Positions 34,590 through 46,315 are shown, counted from the first letter of the stretch. The stretch: DNA of 64,000 bases from Magicicada septendecula (GCA_034769895.1 CM068369.1:151956074-152020073); one strand, 5' to 3'. Program-made: numbers and translations. Notes: generated from the sequence alone by a model not told the origin.

Positions 34590-36890
34590 TTATTTGTAAT
34601 TTATTACAATTACAATATTAAATTTATTTGTAATTTAATTGCTTTAATCAGAAAATTTATTTTATTAACTGTACTTTCTGGAGGAATATTCAAGTTTTGT
34701 CGTATTATACATTATTTTGTATCATTATTGTCAAGTTACCAGTAAATTCTGCAAAATATTTCTAATAGATAATTTTTTTTTCTTGGTAGAACTTTGTAGC
34801 AGCAATAGAGTATTTCAAAATAATATATGTATGTTGATATTGTGAGTAGTTTTAATTACTGGCATAAACTCATGGTTGAAAATAAATTAACTGGTGGGTG
34901 TACTTAGTCCACATGATGCATTAAATAGACAATTTCCCCTCTCTTGTTAATTTCCATTATTGTTGTCATCACATCCCTCCAGTGTGTGTAATTAAATTAT
35001 ATAATTAACTGCTAGTTAAGTGGTTCACGAGGGTCAGCATGCTGAGTCGCATGTGTACACATGTGTTTAGAAAGGAACAGCTAGTGTAGAATAATGACAC
35101 AAGTATTCTCTAACAACAGTGTTGATAGTCTTTTATAGAATAATACTTGAACTATTATCAAATCCTAATCGTATTGTTGTAATGTACTAGGGGAAGTCTT
35201 TTCAAGTTACGTCTTCAAGTTTGTTAAAAATATGTAATGTTTTTTACTCATAATATTAAAATTGTGCGTGTAAAAACAATTTTTTTGTTTTACTCAAGTT
35301 ACTGAATTATATAATAATAATTATTATTATTATGTCATAGAAAGATTGATTTCGTTATTGATCAACTGATTAATTTCAGTTATTTCAGAGTTTTGTAGGC
35401 CTATATTGTGTATGCTTGTTTTACACTATAAATGTTATATAAAGAGGTGTGTTTGAAACTCATCTCTACAGGAGTTTGATTTCATATAGGAACTGTTACA
35501 TACGGTTTAAGTAAGTTACATTGATGCACATTAGGTAGTCCACCTAAATTCTAGCTTGACCTGTTTCAAGTGTACACCTCGTATTTGGTGACCTAATGAA
35601 TGGATCAAGTTTTGTGGATGGCATGTATTATCCACCTGTTAAGCCTCTTTGTCAAATGTACCTAGGTGGTCAAATGTGTCATGTACCCAGTGGGGTGGCG
35701 TGGGTACATAACACCTGTTGCCGGTTGTGATAGGCCTAAAACTTAACCTAAAATTTCATTCGAATTTTTTCTTGTACCAAGTGTTCTTTTTAGAGCATTT
35801 TCTATCAATCGCTGGGAGAAGAAGAGGGTCCCGGTTCAACGGATTTGACTCTCATTATACTTAGACAGATTAAATCAGAACACAAACAATCGAATTAAAA
35901 ATAATAAAGGCAAACAGGGAAACACATGATTAAACGAACAAAACACACATAGGTACGTAGTAACTGCTGCACGTCAGTCCGAAAACAAACATAGGTGCTA
36001 ACTAAGCGTTTTGCCGGTTTATACAGCGGCAACACATTGGCTGGATGAATGTGCCCCTCCTCCACAGTTCGTACAGTGACAACTACTGCGAGGTTAATGA
36101 CCGTACGCAGTAAATTATTGCCGATGTCTGAGCCGGCAACACAAGACGGTGCAAGTGCCCAGCAGTTCGAAAGCAATGCTACACTTTTCTTCAAGTTTCC
36201 CTACACTACTAGTATTGTTCGTATTCCAAATTAGTCAATAACTAAAGTATTTATTCTGTGATATAATTAATATTATTTTCTCTTATTTCCAGTACTGTTG
36301 CCGCGGTTACATGGACGCCACACTACTGCTCTTTGATAACATAATATGTTATACCAGAAGAATTGTATTAATACGATACGGCTCCATGCACTAAGACTAT
36401 ACAAAAGCGAGTTCAAGTTCAAGAAAATAGTCTAAAATTAGAAAACGTCTAACAAGTTCTCCTGAATTTGCGGAGAAACGGAAGACAGTGTGCATTGGCT
36501 ATTCCAGCATTGTATCAAACATACAACAGATTAGTTTTCATATTGATAATATCTAAACGGACTGCCTAATTCGTTGTCTGTTATGATTGTGCAGGAAATG
36601 TTAATTCTGTGGTAGATCACAGTCAAAAGGGAGACTTCTATGAGATATCGCTGATGATTTTCACAATAACCTAACGATTTTTGTTGGCGATTACAGTTGT
36701 CAGCATCATGCTGATGCAAAACAGTGGTTTACTGGCCTTTTTGATTTCCTCATGGTTTCTTGGGTCCAGTTCGCACGTATTTACATGATAATTTCCAGTC
36801 CACCATACCAATGCAACATGTGTACACAATGACACTGACCTAGTTAATAGGAAATAAATTGCCACGAGCAGAATAAAATGAAAAATGAAC
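34590..36890. other. Noncoding interval
   Basis: No recognised family. 35990-36200 is more GC-rich and has open frames on both strands without resemblance to known proteins. Confidence 0.45.
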
Positions 36891-36891
36891 A

Positions 36892-36895
<4 letters not shown>

Positions 36896-36931
<36 letters not shown>
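36896..36931 (+). repeat. (TG)n microsatellite, about 18 units
   Basis: Pure TG run. Confidence 0.97.
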
Positions 36932-36936
<5 letters not shown>

Positions 36937-37416
36937 AATTTACTTTCATGACTGGGTTACAATATTACTTGCATACCATAATGAAACAGCTGTGACATTG
37001 CTGCATCCAGTTACTGCAGTAAAACAGCTGTCGGACTCTTAAATGTGAAAAATTTAATTAATTCAGTTTCTTTTAACAAATTATAATCGCATTTTGACAG
37101 AATATATTCTTTTTACAGAACATCATTTATGAACAGATCTTGCCACATTTTCTCGCGATTTTTTAAAAAAACGTGTTTTCACATACCGATTGGACTAAGA
37201 AATTAGTTACACTCGATTTCACCTTTTCGTTGACGAAGAGGCTATTACTTTCGTTGTGCGATTCGAATACCTTTAGTATGAATGCAAACAGTATTATCAG
37301 TAGACATATAACTCCCGATTATCCGCGGAATTGGGTGGCGCGATTGCCGCGAATAATACACAGTGTTTATAGTAAGTTTACAAAGTAATTAAAATTGTTT
37401 ATTCACATTCGCGATA

Positions 37417-37510
37417 CAGTAAAACCCCGTTAAGATGCTCATCAAGGGACCTCGTGAAAATCGCGTATTAAGCTGGGTATGTAACAAATCGCGTACTAAG
37501 TAGCAAATAT
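37417..37510 (+). repeat. Second Tigger-type terminus, unpaired
   Basis: CAGTAAAACCCCGTTAAGAT follows TA (37415-37416), and GGACCTCGTGAAAATCGCG lies just inside. This is a different terminal family from 37305/40172. I did not find its inverse downstream. Confidence 0.45.
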
Positions 37511-37740
37511 GTAAATACTGAAATTTAGTGACTAATAATCGTATTTTCTATGCAGTTTACGAGGGTCAGTTGAAAAGTTCGCGGAGAGATATCTGTAGTT
37601 TAGCGTTAGAACTAAAATTTTTCGTGTGTTGCAAGATTCACATTTCTTATAGACACGTATTAATTTCCAAATCTTTCTACCAATTTCGAAATAATCTATC
37701 AAATGTTCGAAATTTACATGTGACGCATGTTTAAAAAATA

Positions 37741-38094
37741 TACAGAATCAAACATCATGCTGTGATTGAATTCATTGTTCAAACATCAATTGAAATTCAC
37801 AATCGAGGAGGTAAGGAGATGTTGCACCTTAAAAAACACAATAGTTTGTAAGTGGGTTCTCGGGTTAAACACGATCGTACGAGCGTTGAAGACGATCCTC
37901 ACAGTGGACAACCAAAAAGTGAAACAACTTCAGCTATAATTAAAAAAAAAAAAGTCGTACACAGTGTTGGGAGACCGGCGATTGAGAGAGGATGACATGC
38001 TGATATCATAGGCATTTTCAAATTAACTTGTGTATCATATTTTAAGTCAAGAACTCAGCCTGAAAAATCTTTGTGCAACCCGGGTGCCTCATTT
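37741..38094 (+). pseudogene. Mariner transposase N-terminal part, left half
   Basis: Plus strand: IKHHAVIEFIVQTSIEIHNR, then after a stop VKHDRTSVEDDPHSGQPKSE (about 37868-37927), the paired HTH region with the EDDPRSGRP-type linker; after frame changes VYHILSQELSLKNLCATRVP (about 38030-38090). These match the first 110 or so residues of mariner transposases. Catalytic sequence is absent. It joins the inverted half directly. Confidence 0.8.
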
Positions 38095-38296
38095 GGAGTT
38101 GTTGCACTTGTGGGGCGGCCACGCGGGGATCATCGTAAGAGCTTGTATGACCACGTTTAAACTCGAATACCCACATACGAACTATTATCGTTTTTGAAGA
38201 TGCAGCATTTCCTGACACAATTGTCATTTCGTTGTGAATTCCTTTTGGCGCTAGACCATATTTAACAAAGAATTCGTGATTTTGTCCGTTTTTCAA
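38042..38296 (-). pseudogene. Mariner transposase N-terminal part, right half
   Basis: Minus strand from the ATG at 38296: FFVKYGLAPKGIHNEMTIVS, then VRMWVFEFKRGHTSSYDDP, equivalent to W..EFKRGRTS.EDDPRSGRP. After DDPR the frame slips (RVAAP where RSGRP is expected), then runs into the other half at about 38094. Codons below that point come from the opposing copy. Only the HTH half of the protein is present. Confidence 0.8.
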
Positions 38297-38589
38297 AACA
38301 CGCGAGACACTTGAATTTCAAACGCCCAGTAAAAAATGAATAAATTGACAAATAGATTTGGAAATTAACAAGTGGTTACACGAAATACGAATCTTACGGT
38401 ACACTAAAAACTTTAGTTCCACCGCTAAGCTAAAGATGTCGCTCCGCGAACTTTTCAACTGACCCTCGTAAATACTAATCACACGAATTGACATTACGTC
38501 AGAAGAAGTTGTACTGATAAATTGTGTTACGCGTATCATGTGCATTGAGTGTTTCTAAAGTACTACCTATATATCCTACGTATGAAAGT

Positions 38590-39080
38590 TATCATCATCA
38601 TCATCAACCGTGGCTCTACAACCCTTGGTTGGTCTTGGCCTGCTGCAAGAGTCGATTCCTCCGTATTGCATGCTTTGGCTTTCCAGTTCCTTATGTTCAG
38701 CTTTCCGAGATCCTCCTCTATCTGGTCTTTGAATCTACTTCGGCGTCTTCCCCTTTTTCTACTACCCATTGGTTTTTGCTAGAAAATATGTTTCGTAGGC
38801 TGTCCTTCATCCATTCTCTGTATGTGTCCAACCCACCGTAGCCTGTGTATTTTGATTAGCCTGACAATGTCTGGCTCTTTGTAAAGATGGTATAGTTCAT
38901 AACTATTGCGCCTGCGCCACATTCCATTTTCTTGTACTCCTCTAAATATTGTTCTTAGAATCCGTCTTTCACAGGTAACTAGAAGTATCACGCTATTTTT
39001 TGTCACTGTCTAGGTTTCTGAAGCATACCGTGTGTCAGCACTGGCCTGATAAGTGTTTTGTAGAGCTTACATTTCGTGCT
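38590..39080 (-). pseudogene. Non-LTR retrotransposon C-terminal tail (family A)
   Basis: Minus strand: KLYKTLIRPVLT near 39070, then CERRILRTIFRGVQENGMWR, YELYHLYKEPDIVRLIKIHR, LRWVGHIQRMDEGQPTKHIF and, after a frameshift, SRKRGRRRSRFKDQIEEDLG and IRNWKAKACNTEES. This is the end of a LINE reverse transcriptase from the last RT motif to the basic tail. It shares QPTKHIFYQKP and SRFKDQ-type residues with copies at 43.3 and 44.9 kb, so all three are one family. The stop is followed by a CAT/ATG-rich 3' end. Confidence 0.88.
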
Positions 39081-39486
39081 TCTTGACATGAAACTAGATG
39101 TCAGGTGCACGAAAGTTATACAGGCCTATAAAGTCAAGTGAACGTCTCCCACGTTTTCAGGCACAGGCAGGGATTAGATTCAGGAATGAATTACCGCAAA
39201 CGTATGAATTAAAAAATATCAGAGTACGAGTCAGTCCTAAATCATTGCTGACCTGTCGCCAACATCGCAGGTGGCATTCAACGTCGACATCAAATTTTTA
39301 ATATCCATTAACTGAGCTAGTAGAGTACAACAGCTTTCAATAAAACCGCGTAAACTTAAAGACAAAAAATATACTGAGAAAATTAAGCGTTCCCCGTAAA
39401 TGTTTCCGCAGTCACAGGAAAGTACTAATAGGCTACATATGCCTGCCATGACTCATGGTAACCAGTTGCCGAGCGACAAACAATAC

Positions 39487-39957
39487 TGTTACGACGGTCT
39501 ACTGATCGTCGTATGGTACAGTGAAAAACAAATTACAAGATGCCAATGAAGTCACTAAAAACCAGCTTTAATTATCACAAGTAACAGTTTATAATCAACT
39601 CGTACAACAATTCCAGTTAGATTTGTCCACACGCAATAACAATACACAATTATTAACACAATAATTCTTCACTTCGACGAACACTCGATCCGCGCTAGCG
39701 AAAATCGCTCATGTAACTCAGCTGACAACCCGGCTGCTGTGGCTTTATGTAGGCCGGGCAGAGGTCCAGTACAGCTTTTCCCTCCTTACTGCACACCGGC
39801 GGCTTAATGCTTATCTCAAGTGTTCCCTGGAACACACTAGAACAGGCAGCCGTGACTAGAACCACCTACTTGAATGACGCAACACCTGCCACACTGGACG
39901 GGGGGAGTGGAGAATGTTATCAGCTGTTCTACGCGGTTCGATACGATACTCGTTACA
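39487..39957 (+). mobile_element. Solo LTR (copy 1) with 4-bp target duplication
   Basis: Starts TGTTACGACGGTC and ends CGTTACA, with ATAC on both sides (39483-39486, 39958-39961). It aligns with 54046-54494 from the first base and again at the end. Shared internal stretches include GATCGTCGTATGGTACAGTG and TAGATTTGTCCACACGCAAT. Terminal TGTTACG...CGTAACA and a 4-5 bp duplication fit a Gypsy-type LTR left by LTR-LTR recombination. Orientation is set by the usual TG...CA convention, which is symmetric, so the strand is uncertain. Confidence 0.88.
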
Positions 39958-40179
39958 ATACGTACTGTACCTGTCGGTGAGCGGTCACACTCCGTCCCTC
40001 GAACATACCTCTTTACATAACTTACACAATTTTCATACAATATTATTAACAGTAGTTAATTAAATAGTGTATTAAGATTAATGGAACAGAAACTTTATTA
40101 TTCTGCTGAAATTAATTTCTGCTTCTTAAAAAAAATTCCGCAGCTTAACCGCGGATAATCGGGAGTTTACTGTACTTTT

Positions 40180-40600
40180 GAAATCATAGGCTTAGCGTCC
40201 CGTGCTATTAGCACCGATAGTTGGAACGTGTTTAAGACAAGAGACATCCAGATTTCATTTATAAGTACATCGCCACCCGTTGGTATGCTTTATGTATTTA
40301 CTACCTTTGTTTTGCCTGTTCGTTGTCTTAATAGGAAATTTCTGCACATCATTATTTAAAATTCGCATAACGTTGCTTCTGAATTAGAAAAAAATGTGCA
40401 TCGTTTACGAGCCCGTATGATGTTTTTTTTTTTTAACATAGCATATTATATCGTTTAGCTCGCGTACAATTTAATTTGTAAGGTTTTTATTTCTTTCACT
40501 GTTTAAAAAGTTTAATATGAATTTAGCATCTATCTTATTCTATAACTAGATATGCATTATGTAAACTGCTAGACTGTTCACAATAGATTCTTAAGCTTTC
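40180..40600. other. Noncoding interval
   Basis: AT-rich, nothing recognised. Confidence 0.5.
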
Positions 40601-40608
40601 ACGGGTTC

Positions 40609-40889
40609 AACATTATTGAAATTGGTAATATTAGCCGGCCACAGTTGTTCCTGTTGACAAACGTTCGGCCTCGTCATCGGAGGGCCATCATCAATATCTA
40701 TGATTGGCACGGTTTCCGCCAATTCACTCCAGAGATGAGGTAGAGACTATGACTATGAGGTGGAGATTAGCCATAGTCTCTACCTCATCTCTGGACTGAC
40801 GATGGCCTCCGGTGGCGGGGCCGAAACGTTTGTTAACAGCAACAACTGCGGAACACGGCCTAATGTTACCAGTTTCAACAATGTTCATA
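40609..40889. mobile_element. Palindrome of Penelope-type 3' ends, degenerate
   Basis: Left arm (from 40609) and right arm (to 40889) are inverted copies around a short centre near 40751-40771 (CAGAGATGAGGTAGAGACTA is mirrored on both sides). The left arm has about 35 bp of extra sequence near 40688-40727. The right arm carries a hammerhead-like motif facing outward; the left arm has a damaged version. The architecture is the same as at 9.5 and 46.8 kb. Confidence 0.65.
40796..40834 (+). ncRNA. Hammerhead-like motif, degenerate
   Basis: CTGACGA (40796-40802), extra T, stem II GGCCTC with GGGGCC (40804-40809 and 40817-40822, one G-U pair), GAAAC (40823-40827), a 4-base loop and GTT. Flanks do not form a convincing stem I, so it is probably inactive. 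Confidence 0.35.
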
Positions 40890-40899
40890 ATAGAGTTGC

Positions 40900-42540
40900 A
40901 TAATTTGGACTTGATTTCCATGTATACTATTTGTTATAAGTATTAGTGTGATCTTTACTAACCATTATTGTTGAAATACACGTTTTTCATCTTGTTAGTT
41001 TTGAATTAACAATGTGTGTAATTCCAACTTTGTCGTGTTTACTTGCTAAACTGCTACTTGTCATGTTCCGGACGAGGCCTTTCAGTGTTTCCACCATTTT
41101 CAAGTCCTGAACCATGAGCTAGGACACGTACAGCTAGTGGAAAACGATATAGTCTATCTAAAACGGTAAAAATTTGATCGTTTCAGGGTGCGCTATATTA
41201 AATAGTAGAATGTGAAGATGACGTATCCTCTCTACATGCGACGTTAAATATGGATTAAAGGGAAAAAGTCGTATGTAACATGTAGTTTGTGTCGTGAAGG
41301 AAAAAGTGCAATAAGCTGTTGTCGAGCACTCGTGTATAATCTCTTGTTTCTGCATGTTTTGTTTGCCTTGTACTTACAGTTCTCTGTAATAACGCACATT
41401 ACTGCATGTTGTATGAAACATTTATTACAAACCGTATGAATTATTTAACTTGTGCATTAAAACTCTTATCCGTTATTTCGGCCCAGTCCAGCTACAAACG
41501 TTTCTTCACTAGGACCGTCATTTTTTCCCATATATAGGCTACAGTTATACGAGTATTCAGTCATTTCTTAAACAGTTTTTAAACAATTGACATTTACAGC
41601 TTGTATTATATAATACTGTACTTCATTAACGTATTATTTTTTTTTAATTTAATCTTGCTTTTTGGACTATATGCGTTTTTCGATGTTATGTTGTGTTATT
41701 TGCATGTTTTCTTCACGTAATTTCAGTTTCCTTTGGTTTAGAATTATTTTTAAAATAACTGGCTGTAGAAACTTAGACGAGTAATTCAATTTGATTCCAA
41801 ATGTGAAGTAATAAGTACATTTTTTTGTAATTTTTTGAACAGCTAGAAATATTGGTTAGCGAAACGTAAGTACGGTATTTCGATGGAACTTGGAGAAGTA
41901 GCGAGTCGACTGTAAACCGGTCGTCACAAGTATCCAGGGTCGGATAGTGTGATGTCACCTTTCAACGGAGTCCAGCGTTATGAATAGCCGCGTTTTAAGA
42001 GAGGTGGTCCTAATGATGAATGTTCTATTGGTCAGAATGTCGGTAAACTTTCAATACCAAGTTAAGAGTATAGGAAGTGCTCGTGATCATTCCTTACTCT
42101 GGGCTAATGCATGCGGCCCGATTCAACTTGTTACGATAATACGATAGGGAAGACACGCCATTGTATTCTTTTTTAGTGCAGTCGTCATGGAACTCTGTAG
42201 AGTGAATAAAATTATTGTCACCAGCATTATATCCAACGTTCATTAGCATGTATGGTACACTTGGTACAGTTAGTATGTGTGGTAAAGAAAAAGAAATACT
42301 TAGGTAGTAAACGAATTTAACATACAGTAATTGAATATAATAACATTAGGTGAAAGTTCCCCCTTTTAATTCTTGTGCGGTTCTAATAGGTAATAGGTCT
42401 TAATCATCGTTTAAGATAGACGGTGTAAAAGAAGGGTAATGTGACAAGTAGTTGGCTTATGCGTACATAGTCTAGCTTCTCCTTATATGGATGAGGCCTG
42501 GTATCCATAGCGTTTCATTTCCTAAACTTTAGGTCTAAGT
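40900..42540. other. Noncoding interval
   Basis: No recognised coding segment or repeat. CpG-containing words are common here compared with 10-35 kb. Confidence 0.5.
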
Positions 42541-42559
42541 ACTAAAATCAAAACGACTC

Positions 42560-42640
42560 TTAAGGTGGATTCGAACCGACTGTTATGTTGGAGGCAAGTT
42601 GACCGATCATTGTAGCATTCAAACGGTAGTACTTGTGGTA
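42560..42640 (-). repeat. Possible tRNA-derived SINE head
   Basis: On the minus strand GGTTCGAATCC (42567-42577) is a perfect Pol III B-box, preceded by ATGATCGGTCAACTTGCC, which resembles a decayed D-arm and anticodon arm. The T-stem around the B-box is mismatched and no acceptor stem forms, so it is not a tRNA gene. A body or tail of a SINE was not identified. Confidence 0.35.
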
Positions 42641-42692
42641 GCTACATTACTTATTCTTATCGACAAAGTCTTGTCACTACAGTCAATAATGT

Positions 42693-43740
42693 ATGTCTGT
42701 CACTTACAATCTTCTTCACATAGACACAAAATCTGTATCCCCTGCCACTGATCACACTCCCCATATACGGCAAACCAAGAGTGATCTCTTCCACAGTATC
42801 TTACCTGTAGGAACGTTTTGCAGAAAGGTATCATGCTGTAGTACCTTGCCTGCCAATGTTTTTGGGGCATACCCTTAGCAGATGCACAGCCCCATAGTGT
42901 TCGGTAGAATTCTGTTCTCCTTAATTGCACTTAAAACGTTGTCTTTACTTCTCCTTTCCACTCAGTTTGTTTCCGTGAGTATTTCTAGAGCTTACGCATT
43001 TTCTATGCTGTGCTTTAAAGTCCAGGACTCCCACTCATACGTCAACATACTCCAAACAAAGGTTTTAGTAAATGACTTCATAGTCTCAATACTGTCGTGC
43101 TTAGTGTGCGGCAAGATCCTTTTGTTTTGAAAGGCGTGTTTTGCTGTCACTATTCTCTTTTAACGTTCGGAAGAGATTTATTATTTTGATAACCACGTAC
43201 CCGGGTAACATAATTCATTAATATTCTCCAGACTCTCGTTACCCAAGTTTGTATTGGCTTTAACGCCGATCTTGTGGTTTCCTTTTCATCATCAGCCGGG
43301 GCTCTACAACACTTGGTGGATCTTGGCCTGCTCCAAGAGTCGATTCCATTCCTCCCTATTGGGTGCCCTGGCATTCCAGTCCCTTGTGTTCAGCTTTCCG
43401 AGGTCCTCGTGCATCTGGTCTTTGAATCTACTTCGGGGTCTTCCCCTTTTCTACGACTCATTGGTTTCTGGTAGAAAATAAGTTTCGTAGGCTGTCCTTC
43501 ATCCATTCTCTCTATGTATCCAACCCACCGTAGCCTGTATATTGAAGCATATGGTTCCCTTTTAACCATGCTTTTTGTTTTTGCAAGCTGACTTTGAGCT
43601 CAATTTTTTGAAAGGTTTCGCTGAGTATTTCTAGGATCCTATTTAATTCACAATCCGAATCCGAATTTACTGTACCAACCACAAAGCGGAGACTGTGAAT
43701 TTGCCTCATATCGATTTTTGACACCTTTTGTGTTTCATTT
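42693..43740 (-). pseudogene. Non-LTR reverse transcriptase remnant (family B), interrupted
   Basis: Minus strand, N to C: ILEILSETFQKIELKVSLQK (about 43630-43575), the segment after the YADD box; then, beyond an insertion at about 43275-43545, LGNESLENINELCYPGTWLS (about 43245-43190), equivalent to the F.YLGSW motif; FTKTFVWSMLTYEWESWTLK (about 43080-43020), equivalent to K.LVWSV.LYG.E.WTL; and a decayed tail to about 42700. Many stops and frame changes. The catalytic box itself is not preserved. The family differs from A (38.6, 43.3, 44.9 kb) and from the 15 kb element. Confidence 0.7.
43278..43545 (-). pseudogene. Non-LTR tail (family A) inserted in family B
   Basis: Minus strand: YRLRWVGYIERMDEGQPTKL, IFYQKPMSRRK, a frameshift, then GRPRSRFKDQMHEDLGKLNT and REEWNRLLEQAKIHQVL before the stop. 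It is the same family as 38590-39080. It sits exactly between two halves of the family B reverse transcriptase, so this is a 5'-truncated insertion into an older LINE. Confidence 0.85.
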
Positions 43741-43749
43741 CATGACTGT

Positions 43750-44890
43750 AACATGCTCCAGGCGCTGATGTAAGAAAATATTATGTAACAATTAACAAAC
43801 AAATAAGTTATTTGCAGAGAACCGTAAACAGAAGTGCCACACATATTCTGCTTACTTACGATATTAAATTTGCGTGCGAGGTCTCACAATAACAAATTGC
43901 GTAACTTCATTAAATAAATACAATAACAAAATTCACATAAAGAATTTAACAATTGAAATCTGTTATGCATTTAGAAATAGGTGCAATATCTGTTTTCACA
44001 GTGAGAAATAAATGCGTGGAATACTTTTTCAGCAATGAATGGACATACTTTTTTATTTTATTTTTCTTTCTTTTAAACAAATCCATCTATTTCTTCTTGC
44101 TTTTGAATAACCTAGTGGTATCAAGGTTTGATTATCGTTTTGTATTTATTTTTGAATAAATTTGCTTTTCACGCCTAAACTTATTTCAGAGATATTTCAG
44201 TCCGTTAGCGTTCTCCGTGGAAATTGAAGTATAATGTGTGCATGAACAGATTAAAAATTACAAACTAAAGTACACTAGGAAAGTAAACAAGACAAGTTAA
44301 TTACAAATTAATTGCTAAACCTGTATTTGCGTTAGATTTAGTTGTGATTGAACAAAAAAAAAAGAACAAGCGTATACTGTTTCTGAAATTGAGATTAATG
44401 GAAACTGTGAAGAGCAAAGGAAAAAAATCTCAGTGTACTTAATGTTGAATCTTCACTGGCAGAGACATTATTCTTCCCCTTTACCTCAGACTGCAGTAAT
44501 TAATGTCCATTCGAAGACAGCCAACAACCCAGATGTTTCCCGTTGTTTGGTCTATTTTCTTTGTTACAGTGCGGTTTCTTTTCCGTCTTACTTTTATTGT
44601 GATTTATTATGTTTATAATCTGTGTTAGTGGCTTCATTGTAGTTGTCACAGTTGTGACTAAGAAAACTGCACTTTACGTTGTCAACGGATTTCAACAACT
44701 TCTTATACCAGCACAAAGTATTGTTCAGTCCAACTTTTAAACAGTCGGTAGCGCAAAATTGGTGTTTGATTCATAAATATCGTCATGTGTTTCTGTAAAA
44801 CTATTAACTGATGTGTTCTTATTAATTACACGTTATTAAAATACTTATTGTTTTAGTGTATAATTCGATCCGCAGTAAGATTTTTTGTTT
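43750..44890. other. Noncoding interval
   Basis: Nothing recognised. Confidence 0.5.
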
Positions 44891-44904
44891 GTTTGACTAA
44901 TACC

Positions 44905-45330
44905 GTAGAAGCACGAACTGCAAGATTTACAAAACACTTAGCAGGCCACTGCTGATATATGCTTCAGAAACCTGGACGATGACAAAAAATAGGGAGAGAC
45001 TTCTAGGTTGCTTTGAAAGACGGATTCTAAGAACAGTATTTAGAGGAGTACAAGAAAACTGAATGTGGCGCGGGCGCTATAATTATGAACTATACTATCT
45101 TTACAAAGAGCCGGACATTGTCAAGATAATCAAAATATACAGGCTAAGGTGGGTTGGACACAGTGAAAGACAACCTACGAAACATATATTCTACCAGAAA
45201 CCAGTGGTAGTAGAGCAAGGGGAAGACCCCGAAGTAGATTCAAAGATCAGATGAGGAGGACCTCAGAAAGCTGAACATAAGAAACTGGAAAACCAGGGCA
45301 CGCAATAGGGAAGAATGGAGTACTGTTTCT
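44905..45330 (+). pseudogene. Non-LTR tail (family A), plus strand
   Basis: Plus strand: IYKTLSRPLLIYASETWTMT, CFERRILRTVFRGVQEN, a stop at 45060, MWRGRYNYELYYLYKEPDIV, IKIYRLRWVGH, then a deletion relative to the other copies (SERQPTKHIFYQK instead of IQRMDEGQPTK) and a frameshift before the basic tail. It is the same family as 38.6 and 43.3 kb and extends a little farther 5' than the 43.3 kb copy. Confidence 0.87.
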
Positions 45331-45339
45331 AACACTGAA

Positions 45340-46310
45340 TTCTAGTTTTGCACTGAGAAATCGGTGACAGTAATAAAAATCTTGCTGCTGAGAATTCATG
45401 GCTGTCATATCCTGAAATCGTAAGACCGATCTGCAGATTGTCTTCAGTTTAATGTCTCTATATCCTTTCAGGAAAATTTGTGCTTTTATTTTAGCCAATA
45501 ACTTTTTTCTTGACTTTTCCTTATACTGTCTTCTGTTATCTTGGTTGATTGATAGAAAATCCCTGTTAAGTCTCACCAGTAAACTTTTAATATACGAAAC
45601 CATTCTCAAATTTGTACGGAATTACGGCATTCAGCTGATAGCACGAACAAGTTTGAGATTTTAAAGCGCTGTTACTCGAAAACTTTAAGATCAGTAGTAG
45701 ACGCTCCATGTCTTGTGCATCAACAGCGACTTAGCAGGAACTACATACCTGTATTGGGATATCATTCTAACACCTTAGCCCCTTAGCCGTTAAATTGTTG
45801 GATAATAGCGAAAATTTTATGTGTATTGAAAGGCCAAGAAATACACATACACACATACATTTGTGTATAAATGTAAACGAACACATATATTAATGCCTTA
45901 TAGTTGGATAATAGCGAAGCCTTACGTACTAACAGACATACATTTTTAGACCTACCCTACTGGTTTAGTGTTAAACATGTTAGTGTAGGCCTATTGTTCA
46001 GTTCATGGAAGCAGCGGGTATTATTGTCGATATACTTTTGATGTTAGTCTCAATCATGTACACATACTTTTCCTGTGGGAAATAATATTATAAGCTGTCA
46101 GCGAACAACTCTTTCTATAATGTCTGTTTACATCATCCGGATTGTTTACTGTTCGCTATACGAATAGATACAAATTTTCAATAACAGAAAAAATTACCTT
46201 TTCCCGTAATACGTCCTGTTGTGTCTAATTAAGAGTTCTGACCATTGGTTGGGGCTTCCACGTAACCTTGTTATTTCATGTTTCCTCGTAAACACTTTAT
46301 CGTTTGTTGC
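45340..46310. other. Noncoding interval
   Basis: No recognised feature apart from a short degenerate ACACATACAC run near 45845. Confidence 0.5.
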
Positions 46311-46315
46311 CTGCT

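Larger units (their letters stand above)
37560..38468. mobile_element. Palindromic mariner made of two 5' halves
   Basis: The left end CGAGGGTCAGTTGAAAAGTT at 37560 and the right end inverted from 38468 are the same, with TA at 37558-37559 and 38469-38470. The match continues for over 130 bp inward, far longer than mariner inverted repeats (about 25-30 bp), because both ends are the 5' end. Each half then enters the start of a mariner transposase, plus strand on the left and minus strand on the right. The halves meet near 38094. With intact ends and TA flanks it may have transposed as a unit, like a MITE. At 909 bp it lacks all catalytic sequence. Confidence 0.85.
37305..40172. mobile_element. 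Tigger-type termini enclosing a nest of insertions
   Basis: The right end, inverted from 40172, reads CAGTAAACTCCCGATTATCC (then GCGG) and is followed by TA. The left end at about 37305 carries CATATAACTCCCGATTATCC (then GCGG), diverged in the first bases. Sequence of this type is characteristic of Tigger elements. The 2.9 kb between holds a palindromic mariner, a non-LTR tail and a solo LTR, each inserted later. No Tigger transposase was recognised inside. The two ends could also belong to two different elements. Confidence 0.5.

Noticed and set aside
34243-34745. Plus-strand hydrophobic frames of 109-111 codons
   Set aside because: They are antisense to the Penelope reverse-transcriptase fragment on the minus strand.
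40652-40690. Left-arm hammerhead of the 40.6 kb palindrome
   Set aside because: The CTGANGA and GAAAC boxes are both damaged (GATGACGA, CGAACG), so it is not listed as a motif.
42540-42660. Functional tRNA gene
   Set aside because: The T-stem is mismatched and no acceptor or anticodon stem forms; kept only as a possible SINE head.
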